From: CAYLSO01 sp964386525
GTDB lineage: Bacteria > Eisenbacteria > RBG-16-71-46 > DASYSL01
Assembly: GCA_964386525.1 (NCBI GenBank)
Contig: CAYLSO010000019.1
Span: forward strand, 1-21,917
DNA: 21,917 nt
Direction of reading: 5' to 3'
This document shows positions 15,096 through 21,917 of the stretch, one piece after another; positions within the stretch are counted from its first letter, which is position 1, and each line of letters starts with the position of its first letter. The notes below the pieces were generated by a model. The model was not told where the DNA came from and made no database searches. It saw nothing but the letters and a program-made list of their open reading frames with translations. A program made the translations under genes and the position numbers.

Positions 15096-16049
15096 TCATT
15101 CGCCCTCCCGCACCGCCCACAGCGAGGCCAGCGCCGGCCCGCCCTCCGGGTTCTCCTCGCGGGAGCGGGCCGTGCGCAGGCCGAGCCTCTCGAAGCTCTC
15201 GCGCAGCTCGCCGCTCTCCAGGAGGAAGTCGGCGCGCGCCGGCTTGCCGTGGCGGGCCTGCTCGCGGGTGAAGGTCTGGTAGACGAGCGCTCCGCCCGGC
15301 GCCAGCGCCGCGGCCAGCACCGAGAACAGGGGCCGCCATAGAAAGCGGAAGCACACGACGAGACGGAAGGCGCCCTCCCGGAAGGGCCACTGCCTCTGGG
15401 CGTCGGCCTGCACCCAGTGCGGCCCGCTCACCGCCCGGACGAGCGCCAGCGGCGAGAGGCGCGCCCCGGGCCGCGCGCCGGGGTCCGACGCCAGGGCGGC
15501 CGCGGTGGCGTGCGCCTCGGCCGCCAGAGCGGCCGCATCGGCCAGGGAGCGGGCACGCTCCAGCGCGTCGGGCAGCACGTCGATGCCGATCGCCGTGAAG
15601 CCGCCGAGCGCCAGGTAGCAGGCGTTGCGGCCCGTGCCGCAGGCGACGTCGAGCGCCAACCCCGGCGCCCGGGGGGCTTGCGAGCCCTCCAGTACCTCCG
15701 CGAGGAAATCCGCCGGCCGCCACAGCCGCACGCGCGCCTCGCCGCTGACCCACCGCGAGGCGACCGGCGCGAGGGGCGCCGCCCCCGGCGCGACCGCTGG
15801 GTGTGCCTCGACCTTCTCGTAGCCGCGCTCACGCAGCAGGGCGAGCGCGGCCGCCACCTCGTTCTCGTCGCCGAAGACCCAGAAGGGCGCCTCCCGCGGC
15901 GGCAGCAGGTGCAGCGACGCCGGCAGTTCGGCGAGCGGACAGGACACCGCCGAGGCGAAGTGCCCGACACGGAACTCGCGCGCCGCGCGCACGTCGAGCG
16001 TGTCGCCGGCGGGCAGCCGGGTGGCGGAATCGAGCGGAGCGGCGGTCAT
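15096..16049 (-). CDS. rhodanese-like/SAM-dependent methyltransferase fusion
   Basis: The 317-residue protein has two domains. Residues about 8-85 have rhodanese form (L-D-V-R-A-A-R-E-F-R-V-G-H-F-A-S-A, later A-A-A-L-A-L-L-R-E-R-G-Y-E-K-V), but the active loop reads V-F-G-D-E-N-E, where C-x-x-G-x-R-S is expected. The sulfur-carrying cysteine is therefore absent. Residues about 100-317 are a class I methyltransferase with motif I L-D-V-A-C-G-T-G-R-N (133-142), an acidic strand-2 end G-I-D (155-157), the post-motif W-R-P-L-F-S-V-L-A-A-A-L-A-P-G-G, and Y-Q-T-F-T, in the style of TehB/thiopurine methyltransferases. An Ala-rich insertion of about 35 residues (172-207) interrupts the core. The open frame extends to 16223, but 16049 is the first start that gives the rhodanese domain and avoids overlap with the patatin gene. 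It has no Shine-Dalgarno. The substrate is unknown; the dead rhodanese may serve binding. Confidence 0.85.
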   Translation of the reverse strand: MTAAPLDSATRLPAGDTLDVRAAREFRVGHFASAVSCPLAELPASLHLLPPREAPFWVFGDENEVAAALALLRERGYEKVEAHPAVAPGAAPLAPVASRWVSGEARVRLWRPADFLAEVLEGSQAPRAPGLALDVACGTGRNACYLALGGFTAIGIDVLPDALERARSLADAAALAAEAHATAAALASDPGARPGARLSPLALVRAVSGPHWVQADAQRQWPFREGAFRLVVCFRFLWRPLFSVLAAALAPGGALVYQTFTREQARHGKPARADFLLESGELRESFERLGLRTARSREENPEGGPALASLWAVREGE

Positions 16050-16087
16050 GATCGGGTAGCGGCCATGGCGCGCGGGGATCTCCGGCA

Positions 16088-18280
16088 CTAGCGGCCCGGG
16101 GCGGCCGGTTGGGTGCGCGGGTCGGCGGCCCAGGCTTCGCGTTTGGCAAGGCGGTCGCAGGCGGCGCGCAGCGCGCAGCGATCGGCGCGGCAGGTCCAGC
16201 CGGCCCGGGGCTCGTCCTCCCACACCCCGCCCATCAGGCGGCGCACGGCGCGGGCGTGCGGGGGCAGCGCGGCGCCGGCCCCCGCCTCGGCGGCGTAGCG
16301 CCCGTGCAGCGCCTGCAGCGCGTCGCGGCAGCCGCGCGCCTGGAACTCCTGCGCCGGCCCGCGCTCGAAGCCCAGCCGGTCGTCGAGCGCCAGCACCCAG
16401 GGCAGGTCCCAGCTGGGCTGGATGCGCGTCACCACGGCGCGCACGAAGCGCTCGGGCTCCGGGGGCGGGGCGAGCAGCGACGGGGCAGCATCCGGGCCGC
16501 CGCTCTCCTGCGCGAAGATCTGGGGCCAGGTCGCGGGCAGGGGATCGGCGGCCGGGGCTTCCGCGGCCGCGAACGACGCCCCCGAGACCGCAGCGGCAGC
16601 CCCGACGGGCGACTTCTCCGGCCGCTCGGCGGGCCGCGCTGCCGGCTGGCTCGCCGGCCTCTCCCTCATTCGCATCTCCACCAGCAGGCGGTCGAACTTC
16701 TCCGCCACCTTCACGTCGTCGGCCAGGCGCTGCTCGGCCTGCAGGCGCAGCGCCCGCAGCCCGAGCGCCGGGCCGGTGAGACGCTCCGCCTCGCGCGCGC
16801 TCAGGTAACGCCGGCGCGGCCGGGGCGCCAGCAGCACCACGAAGATCTCATGCGCCGCGTCCCGGGGCGGCGGATCCCCGCCGTCCTGGTCCCGCCCGGC
16901 ATCGCGCAGCGCGTCCAGCACGGTGGCCAGCGGCGTGTTGTCGAGGATGCCGCCGTCGAAGTAGCGGTCGCCGTACGCGCTCTCGCCGGCCAGCGGCAGC
17001 TGCGGCCACTCGCGCGTCTCGATCAGCGCGAACAGCGCCCGCCCCGAAACCCGCGCCCAGGCGGCCCGCTCGCCGACGAAGTGCAGCTTGAGCGCGCTCC
17101 ACAGCCCGGCCTCGTTGCCCGTCCGCAGGAGCAGCGGCTCGCGGTCGGCGAGGTCGTCGAGCCAGGACATGAACCACAGGTACTCGGCCTTGGCCTGCGG
17201 GCCGAAGACGCGGTGCAGCTCCTGCTTGGCGACCGCCCGGGCGCGCAGGTGGGCGTAGAGCTGCGGATTCTCGTCCTCGCGGTAGAGCTCCGCCGCGGGC
17301 ACCGGCGGGAAGGCGGCGGGAAAGGCGCAGGAGGCCAGCGCCGCCGGCACGGCACGCGGATCGCCGAGCACGCGCCGGCCGCGGTCGATGCCGACCGCAC
17401 GGAGGTCCGCCGGCGTGAGATGCTCCGACACCTCGGTGCGGCCGGTGCGCAGGTTGGTGCGCGTCAGGCGCACGTCGAGGCCGCTGGCGCGGTACTCCGA
17501 GAGCCGCCGCGCCTTCGGCACGACCCGCTCCAGGGCACGGCGCAGGCCGTCGCGCCCGAAGAGGGCGGGCGTCAGACCGGCGAGCCGCAGCAGGTGGTGG
17601 CGGCGAACGGGCAGGCGCCAGCGGTGCCGGCGCCAGCGTCTGCGGCCGGCCGCCCGCGCCGCCGCCTCGTGGGCGGCCCGCTCGTTGACCGTCGGCGGCC
17701 CGGCCAGCCCGCGCTGCACGCGCTCGCGCAAAGCGCGCGGCAGGCGCACCCACAGCCGCAGCACCGCCGCTCCCGCCAGCACGCCGCCGGCCCCGAGAAC
17801 GAACGCCGCGGCGCGGCCGAGGATGCTCAGCACGCCCCCGCCCGCCCCGCCGGTCACCACCAGCCACATGAAGAGCAGCCCGACCAACGGCGCGCCGATG
17901 CCCAACGCCCACACGCGCCATCCCCACGCGTCGAGATCGGCGACGCGCGAGCGATCCAGGCTCTGCCACATGTCGAGCGTCCGCTCGAGGACCTGCTGTG
18001 CGGCCTCCTCGCCCTCCTCCCGCCGCGCCCGGAGCACCTCGGCGTAGGCGACCGCGTTCACCGCCCCCACGGAGGACCCGGTGAGCACGTGCGGCTCGAG
18101 GCCGACCTGCGCGAAGGCGTTCAGAACCCCGGACTCGAACACGCCCTTGGCGCCTCCGCCGGAAAGGACGACAGCGCGGCACGGGTCGCCACGGCCTGCG
18201 ACCGGCGCGGAGCGGCGCCCGCGCTCCTCCCCGGGTGCGGCGGGAGGCTTGATGGTCACCCGGACGGGAGGCTGGTCCAA
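16088..18280 (-). CDS. patatin-like phospholipase with inserted transmembrane hairpin
   Basis: The 730-residue protein is a predicted serine lipid acyl hydrolase using a Ser-Asp dyad. It has the oxyanion loop G-G-G-A-K-G (41-46), nucleophile elbow G-S-S-V-G (68-72, Ser70) and D-G-G (442-444, Asp442). Two hydrophobic helices (about 123-142 and 151-177) lie between nucleophile and aspartate, followed by a very basic stretch (R-R-R-W-R-R-H-R-W-R, 213-222). The distance from Ser to Asp (372 residues) is far larger than in minimal patatins. A Pro/Ala-rich linker (about 541-612) leads to a C-terminal domain with C651, C697, C702 and C708, a possible metal site. The start is TTG at 18280 with GAGGG about eight bases upstream; a GTG at 18259 is an alternative. 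It follows the unknown 200-residue gene by 48 bases and precedes the methyltransferase by 38, so the three are probably one operon. It is likely anchored in the inner membrane. Confidence 0.88.
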   Translation of the reverse strand: MDQPPVRVTIKPPAAPGEERGRRSAPVAGRGDPCRAVVLSGGGAKGVFESGVLNAFAQVGLEPHVLTGSSVGAVNAVAYAEVLRARREEGEEAAQQVLERTLDMWQSLDRSRVADLDAWGWRVWALGIGAPLVGLLFMWLVVTGGAGGGVLSILGRAAAFVLGAGGVLAGAAVLRLWVRLPRALRERVQRGLAGPPTVNERAAHEAAARAAGRRRWRRHRWRLPVRRHHLLRLAGLTPALFGRDGLRRALERVVPKARRLSEYRASGLDVRLTRTNLRTGRTEVSEHLTPADLRAVGIDRGRRVLGDPRAVPAALASCAFPAAFPPVPAAELYREDENPQLYAHLRARAVAKQELHRVFGPQAKAEYLWFMSWLDDLADREPLLLRTGNEAGLWSALKLHFVGERAAWARVSGRALFALIETREWPQLPLAGESAYGDRYFDGGILDNTPLATVLDALRDAGRDQDGGDPPPRDAAHEIFVVLLAPRPRRRYLSAREAERLTGPALGLRALRLQAEQRLADDVKVAEKFDRLLVEMRMRERPASQPAARPAERPEKSPVGAAAAVSGASFAAAEAPAADPLPATWPQIFAQESGGPDAAPSLLAPPPEPERFVRAVVTRIQPSWDLPWVLALDDRLGFERGPAQEFQARGCRDALQALHGRYAAEAGAGAALPPHARAVRRLMGGVWEDEPRAGWTCRADRCALRAACDRLAKREAWAADPRTQPAAPGR

Positions 18281-18328
18281 GATGTCTGCCCTCGCGGCGG
18301 CAGGAAAATGCGGGCGCGCGGCCCGGGG

Positions 18329-18931
18329 TTACGGTTCGCGGACGACGAGTTCGAGCTCCACCTGACCGTTGGCGGCGCCGCGCGCGATGGGCGGCCGGCC
18401 GGCGCGTGCCAGATTGGTGGGGGCGATGAGCGGCACGGCATGCACGCCGGCGGCACGGTCGGGATCGAGCAGCGGCAGGCTGCCTACGCCCACGACCTGC
18501 AGCTTCTCCTCCGCCCCGGGTCCGATCACCAGCCGACCACTCGCCACCGCCTCCTGGAACGCCGAGCGCAGGAGCCCCGGCACACTGTGCTCAAGCGCCT
18601 GCCCGGCCGAGCCGGCGAACACGCTTGCCAGCCGGCGCAGGAAGGCCACCAGAGCGTTGCGGTCGTCGCGGTCGGTGAGGGTGAGCAGGAGGCCGGTCGG
18701 GCCCTGCACGAACTCCTTGAGGAACAGGCGCGGCGGGTCGAAGCGCAGCGGCTCGCCGTCGTGCAGGTCGGGGATGAGCCCGGTGGTGGCGAGCACCTCC
18801 GGGCGGCCGGGCACCGGGTAGATCAGGAGGCCGACCAGCGCGTTCTGCGCCTCGGCCACCTTGCGGTCGCCGGTCTCGAGGACGGTGAGCGACTTGACGT
18901 AGACCTCCAGGATGCGACGTGAGCCGGGCAT
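18329..18931 (-). CDS. hypothetical protein, likely operon partner of the patatin-like lipase
   Basis: I do not recognise this 200-residue protein. It has no signal peptide and no membrane helix. It opens with a strand-like segment R-I-L-E-V-Y-V-K-S-L-T-V-L-E-T-G-D-R, which resembles the first strand of C2-like or other beta-sandwich domains. A central helix-rich part (about 90-130: N-A-L-V-A-F-L-R-R-L-A-S-V-F) follows, and it ends with another strand N-G-Q-V-E-L-E-L-V-V. The ATG at 18931 has GGAGG nine bases upstream. The 48-base gap to the patatin gene suggests co-transcription, and perhaps a cytoplasmic partner or regulator of the lipase. To its other side, 18932-19076 is a 145-base divergent intergenic region facing the MDR oxidoreductase gene, with no promoter I can name firmly. 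Confidence 0.75.
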   Translation of the reverse strand: MPGSRRILEVYVKSLTVLETGDRKVAEAQNALVGLLIYPVPGRPEVLATTGLIPDLHDGEPLRFDPPRLFLKEFVQGPTGLLLTLTDRDDRNALVAFLRRLASVFAGSAGQALEHSVPGLLRSAFQEAVASGRLVIGPGAEEKLQVVGVGSLPLLDPDRAAGVHAVPLIAPTNLARAGRPPIARGAANGQVELELVVREP

Positions 18932-19076
18932 AGCGGGCTTCCTCCCTGTCGCGAGGTCGTTTTGCTAGGCTGGGACGGCCGCGAGTGAACCTACCAGTCC
19001 CGGACAGGGAGTTCTAGCGGGAAGCGCACGCCGCGGAGCCGGCCGCCGGCCGGTCCGGATCCCGAGGAGGCCGAGG

Positions 19077-20111
19077 ATGAAAGCCGTCGTACTCGAGCGC
19101 CACGGGGGCCCCGAAGTTCTGGCCCTGAAGACCGTTGCGGACCCCGCACCGCCGCCCGGCTGGGTAGGCGTCCAGGTGCGGGCCTGCGCCCTCAACCACC
19201 TCGACCTCTGGGCCCGGCGCGGCATGCCCGGAGTCAAGTTCCCGCTGCCGCTCATCCTCGGCAACGACATCGCCGGCGTGGTGCGCGAGGTGGGCGCCGG
19301 CGTGGACTGGGTGAAGCCCGGTGACGAGGTGGTATTGGCGCCCGGCTTCGGCTGCGGCCACTGCGAGGCCTGTCTCGGCGGCGACGACAACCTCTGCCGG
19401 CGCTACGCCATCCTCGGCAGCGCCCTCAACGGCGGCTACGCCGAGCGCGTCGTCGCCCCCGCCGCCAACTGCCTGCCCAAACCCGCCCGGCTCCCCTGGC
19501 CGGAGGCGGCCTCCCTGCCGCTCGTCTTCCTCACCGCCTGGCACATGCTGGTGCACCGGGCGCGCCTGCGTCCCGGCGAGGACGTGCTGGTGCTGGCGGC
19601 CGGCAGCGGCGTCGGCATCGCCGCCATCCAGATCGCCAAGCTCTTCGGGGCGCGCGTCATCGCCGCCGCCTCGACGCAGTCGAAGCTCGAGCAGGCGCAC
19701 GCGCTCGGCGCGGACGAGGTGGTCAACTACGCCGAGTGCGATTTCTCCGCCGAGGTGCGGCGCCTCACCGACAAGAAGGGCGTCGAGGTCGTCGTCGAGC
19801 ACACCGGCAAGGACACCTGGGGCAAGAGCATCCTGGCGGCGGCGCGCGGCGGGCGGGTGGTCACCTGCGGCGCCACCTCCGGCTACGACGCGGCCACCGA
19901 CCTGCGGCACGTCTTCAGCCGCCAGATCCAGTTGCTCGGCTCCTACATGGGGAGGAAGGCCTCGCTCCACGAGATCTTCCGCTGGGTGGAGCGCGGTCGG
20001 CTCAAGCCCGTGGTCGACCGGGTGCTACCGCTGGAGCGCGCCCGCGAGGCGCACGCAACCCTCGAGCGCCGCGAGGCGTTCGGGAAGGTGGTGCTGGAAC
20101 CGGAGGGCTAG
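19077..20111 (+). CDS. MDR-superfamily zinc-containing alcohol dehydrogenase / quinone oxidoreductase
   Basis: The 344-residue NAD(P)-dependent oxidoreductase has an N-terminal GroES-like domain with the structural zinc cysteines C93, C96, C99 and C107 (G-C-G-H-C-E-A-C). The catalytic zinc site is incomplete: the G-H-E motif reads G-N-D (62-64), and the usual catalytic cysteine position falls in A-L-N-H-L-D, as in quinone oxidoreductases. The Rossmann domain has A-A-G-S-G-V-G (174-180). Product ends G-K-V-V-L-E-P-E-G. It probably reduces enones or quinones, or acts without a catalytic metal. The ATG at 19077 follows GGAGG (19066-19070) by six bases, a strong site. It stands alone on the plus strand, diverging from the patatin operon. 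Its stop TAG overlaps the stop of the converging lamin-tail gene within one CTAG. Confidence 0.93.
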   Translation: MKAVVLERHGGPEVLALKTVADPAPPPGWVGVQVRACALNHLDLWARRGMPGVKFPLPLILGNDIAGVVREVGAGVDWVKPGDEVVLAPGFGCGHCEACLGGDDNLCRRYAILGSALNGGYAERVVAPAANCLPKPARLPWPEAASLPLVFLTAWHMLVHRARLRPGEDVLVLAAGSGVGIAAIQIAKLFGARVIAAASTQSKLEQAHALGADEVVNYAECDFSAEVRRLTDKKGVEVVVEHTGKDTWGKSILAAARGGRVVTCGATSGYDAATDLRHVFSRQIQLLGSYMGRKASLHEIFRWVERGRLKPVVDRVLPLERAREAHATLERREAFGKVVLEPEG

Positions 20112-20809
20112 CGGTAGAAACTCTTGATCCGACCCCACGTCTCCGGGCTGGTCGGCACGACCTGGCACTCGTTGCGCGGATACGCCGCGTTGCGCGGGTA
20201 CGGCGTGGAGACGAAGAAGTCGATCAGGTTGTTGTCCCGGTCGGTGCATCCGTTGGAGGCGCGCAGCACGGCCGTAGTGGCGCTAGGCTGGCTGGTGACC
20301 GCGACTTCGGCGCAGTTCGCCGTGCCACCGTAGCCGAGGAAGTCCACGATGGCGCCCCCCGCCGGGCAAGCACCGGACAGCGTCACCGCGTCGCTGACCA
20401 GCGCCACCTTGCCCGCCGTGGCGCTCATCGCGGTCGACCCGACGATGTCGGGAGTGGGCAGGGACGTGGTGCCGCCGGCTCCGGCCGCCTGCTGGACCAG
20501 GAGATACTGGCCGGGCCCCAGCACACCGGTGAGCGGAGTCGCGGTCCACGTGATGCCGGTGGCGGCCGCGTACTGCACCGTCCAGCCGGTGATGTTCACC
20601 GACGTGATCCCCGTGTTGAGCAACTCGACGAAGTCGTTCTTCCAGATGGCTCCGGAGTTCCCTCCGCCGCCGTAGGCCTGGCTGATCACAAGGTTGGGGG
20701 ACACCGCCCCGGCGTCGAGTGGCCAGAGGGAGACCAGCGCCGCGGCGGCGCCGAGGGTGAGCAACAGGGTAGAACGGCGAGCGCAAGGGGTGGGAGCCAG
20801 CGCCTTCAT
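20108..20809 (-). CDS. secreted lamin-tail-domain (LTD) protein
   Basis: The 233-residue protein has a Sec signal (basic start, hydrophobic 14-28, cleavage near A-G-A-V, 33-36) followed by a single lamin-tail domain: L-V-I-S-Q-A-Y-G-G-G-G-N-S-G (40-53), N-D-F-V-E-L-L-N-T-G, V-N-I-T-G-W-T-V-Q-Y (71-80), L-G-P-G-Q-Y-L-L-V-Q and V-D-F-L-G-Y-G-G-T-A. Bacterial LTDs are beta-sandwich modules, usually joined to nucleases or surface proteins; here the domain stands alone. Four cysteines in the mature part (148, 166, 188, 215) could form disulfides. The C terminus ends with E-T-W-G-R-I-K-S-F-Y-R after a linker, which may be a separate tail signal. The ATG at 20809 has the strong Shine-Dalgarno GAGGAGG (20823-20817). 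A promoter lies about 210 bases upstream. The role is probably extracellular binding. Confidence 0.9.
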   Translation of the reverse strand: MKALAPTPCARRSTLLLTLGAAAALVSLWPLDAGAVSPNLVISQAYGGGGNSGAIWKNDFVELLNTGITSVNITGWTVQYAAATGITWTATPLTGVLGPGQYLLVQQAAGAGGTTSLPTPDIVGSTAMSATAGKVALVSDAVTLSGACPAGGAIVDFLGYGGTANCAEVAVTSQPSATTAVLRASNGCTDRDNNLIDFFVSTPYPRNAAYPRNECQVVPTSPETWGRIKSFYR

Positions 20810-21019
20810 TCGGGTGCCTCCTCAAGAGATGCAGGGCCAGCCGCGCATGCGACGACGCATCCGTGGGTGGTCGCGAATTCCATCCGTGTGTGCAGGTGAG
20901 GCTGCCGCCCGCCGCCGGTTCGTCCTGATCGGGCTTCGCGAGGTTGAGAAGCCGGCGCGAGCGGGGTTCGCCGCGGGTGATGCGGGGCTTCCGCGAAGAC
21001 CCCGCGAATCGGCGAACTC
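20810..21019 (-). promoter_or_regulatory. long 5' leader of lamin-tail gene with stable hairpin at 20982-21005
   Basis: If transcription starts about seven bases past the -10, the message has a leader of about 210 bases. Near its 5' end 20982-21005 folds into a stem of six GC pairs (GCGGGG/CCCCGC), one bulged T, and four more pairs (CTTC/GAAG) closing a three-base loop. A smaller hairpin with four-base loop lies at 20847-20860. I recognise no known riboswitch. The hairpin could stabilise the message or regulate it. No gene is supportable between 20824 and 21180. Confidence 0.4.
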
Positions 21020-21025
21020 GACAAC

Positions 21026-21055
21026 AGTTTAGTGCACCTACGCGGCGGCTGTCAA
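21026..21055 (-). promoter_or_regulatory. sigma70-type promoter for lamin-tail gene
   Basis: On the minus strand a perfect TTGACA (21055-21050), an 18-base spacer and TAAACT (21031-21026) form the best promoter match I see in the window. It points toward the lamin-tail gene and lies between that gene and the SDR gene on the same strand, so the two need not share a transcript. Confidence 0.6.
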
Positions 21056-21072
21056 TCCGAGACCGGGCCGCG

Positions 21073-21108
21073 GTTGGCGCGGCGGGCGAGGTTGGCGAGG
21101 CGGGCGCG
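21073..21108. repeat. 18-base imperfect tandem duplication
   Basis: 21073-21090 and 21091-21108 match at 16 of 18 positions (units beginning GTTGGCG). It lies in the intergenic region just upstream of the lamin-tail promoter. It may be a simple slippage product. Confidence 0.55.
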
Positions 21109-21180
21109 TTAGCTCGCGTGGGCCGACGGCTACGCCCGGCGCAGGCACGCGGACCGACGCGGCCAACGTTGCAAAATGCC

Positions 21181-21917
21181 CTACAGCACCATCCCGCCGT
21201 CGATCATCAGCACCTGGCCGGTGCGAAAGCGGCACGGACCGAGAGCCAGATCGGCGATCGCCTCCCCCAGCTCCTCCGGCTCCCCGAAGCGCCGCAGCAG
21301 GACGCGGTCGCGCTTGCGGCGCCGCTCGGCCGGCGTCAGCTCGCCCAGCCACGACGTGCGCATCGGCCCCGGGGCCACGCCGTTGACCCGCACCCGCGGC
21401 GCCAGGATGCGCGCCAGCGACTTCACCAGAGTGAGGTTGGCGCCCTTGGCGAGGGCGAAGGGGATGCCGAGATCGTCGCCGGACAGAGCGGCCTCCGACG
21501 ACATCAGCACGACGGCGCCGCGGCGCCGCGCGATCCACGGGGCGAGCGCTTGCACGAACCACACCTGTCCGAGCGTGTCCACCCGGTAGATGTCCTCGAA
21601 GCGCCGCGGCCCGCTGGCGAAGAACGACTCGCGCCACGCGCCGTGCGCCGGGTGGCCCGCCAGGCCGACGAAGGCATCGACACCGCCCCACTCCCGCACC
21701 GCGCGCGCCGCGATGGCCGCCGCCCGGCGGCGCGCCGAGCCGGACCGCGAGAGATCGATGCCGGCGAGCCGGAGCACGGCGCCGCGCTCCCGCGCTTCCT
21801 CCGCCAGCGGCCGCGCGCGGCGAGCGGATGGGCCGTGCACGCCGAAGACGCGGGCTCCCCTCTGCCACAGGGCGCGCACCACCGCCGGGCCGAGATCGCC
21901 CGAAACGCCGGTGACGA
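21181..21917 (-). CDS. atypical short-chain dehydrogenase, 5' end beyond window
   Basis: The frame runs open to the window edge, and the first visible codons read T-G-V-S-G-D-L-G (the SDR cofactor motif T-G-x-x-x-x-x-G), so the GTG at 21882 is internal and the true start lies a few codons outside. About 245 residues are visible. Typical features: the cofactor motif, an acidic residue pattern near I-D-L, V-N-G-V-A-P-G-P in the substrate region, and a C-terminal G-Q-V-L-M-I-D-G-G. Atypical features: the active-site Y-x-x-x-K reads F-A-L-A-K, with Phe encoded at 21457-21459 and the catalytic Ser conserved 13 residues earlier; N-N-A-G reads G-L-A-G; and the N of the catalytic tetrad reads V-D-T-L-G. 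It may be a non-catalytic or altered SDR. No clear terminator separates it from the lamin-tail promoter. Confidence 0.88.
   Translation of the reverse strand, partial: VTGVSGDLGPAVVRALWQRGARVFGVHGPSARRARPLAEEARERGAVLRLAGIDLSRSGSARRRAAAIAARAVREWGGVDAFVGLAGHPAHGAWRESFFASGPRRFEDIYRVDTLGQVWFVQALAPWIARRRGAVVLMSSEAALSGDDLGIPFALAKGANLTLVKSLARILAPRVRVNGVAPGPMRTSWLGELTPAERRRKRDRVLLRRFGEPEELGEAIADLALGPCRFRTGQVLMIDGGMVL

Noticed and set aside
16109..18922. A plus-strand open frame of 937 codons opposite the patatin and hypothetical genes.
   Set aside because: Same reason: it is a shadow across two separate minus-strand genes, one of which has intact lipase motifs.
1..21917. CRISPR arrays, tRNA or rRNA genes, insertion sequences, integrases, attachment sites.
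   Set aside because: I saw no regularly spaced repeats, no transposase or integrase motif and no tRNA-like fold reading both strands; absence of weak tRNAs cannot be proved by eye, and tRNAscan-SE would settle it.

Overview
The window is a very GC-rich stretch of chromosome from a Gram-negative bacterium. Outer-membrane features show this: a TonB-dependent receptor, a lipobox protein, and secreted proteins with Sec signals. The beta-helix protein ends in a FlgD-like/type IX-like C-terminal domain. That domain, paired with a CarboxypepD_reg-type TonB receptor and a lone lamin-tail-domain protein, recalls Fibrobacterota/Bacteroidota-Gemmatimonadota and uncultivated 'Candidatus Eisenbacteria'-like lineages. 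This placement is inferred from protein style, not from a marker gene. I see no rRNA, tRNA, CRISPR array, insertion sequence or phage gene. Most genes follow the codon bias of their neighbours, so this looks like ordinary chromosome and not an island.

Left part (1-8835, all minus strand). A PhoB-like response regulator and a PhoR-like PAS/HAMP histidine kinase form a two-gene operon, with a hairpin terminator about 220 bases past the kinase. Next comes a roughly 390-base leader with a long-range inverted repeat, then a three-gene cassette: a secreted right-handed beta-helix protein with a type IX-like tail, a 958-residue TonB-dependent receptor, and a small exported protein of unknown function. 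A strong hairpin separates the first two cassette genes. The layout suggests an outer-membrane uptake or surface-binding system next to its own sensor. The substrate cannot be read from the sequence; phosphate is only a guess from the PhoB/PhoR resemblance.

Middle part (8945-12557). A FabG-like reductase is followed by a 50-codon ORF that looks like a DUF423 membrane protein with its centre deleted. Converging on it are a lipoprotein gene and, upstream of that, an Ada-type methylation-repair regulator. Diverging from ada is a flavoredoxin-like flavin reductase that may be transcribed without a leader.

Right part (12580-21917). A minus-strand series runs: unknown 200-residue protein, patatin-like lipase with an inserted transmembrane hairpin, inactive-rhodanese/methyltransferase fusion, ABC ATPase, ABC permease. 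Next are a plus-strand zinc-type MDR oxidoreductase that shares its stop tetranucleotide with a converging lamin-tail gene, a good sigma70-type promoter with a long leader for that gene, and a short-chain dehydrogenase, cut by the window end, whose catalytic tyrosine is phenylalanine.

The most distinctive candidate for an undescribed system is the two-component / structured leader / beta-helix / TonB-receptor cassette. Other unusual items are the patatin architecture, the collapsed DUF423 gene and the W-G-x-I-K-x-x-Y-R tail of the lamin-tail protein.
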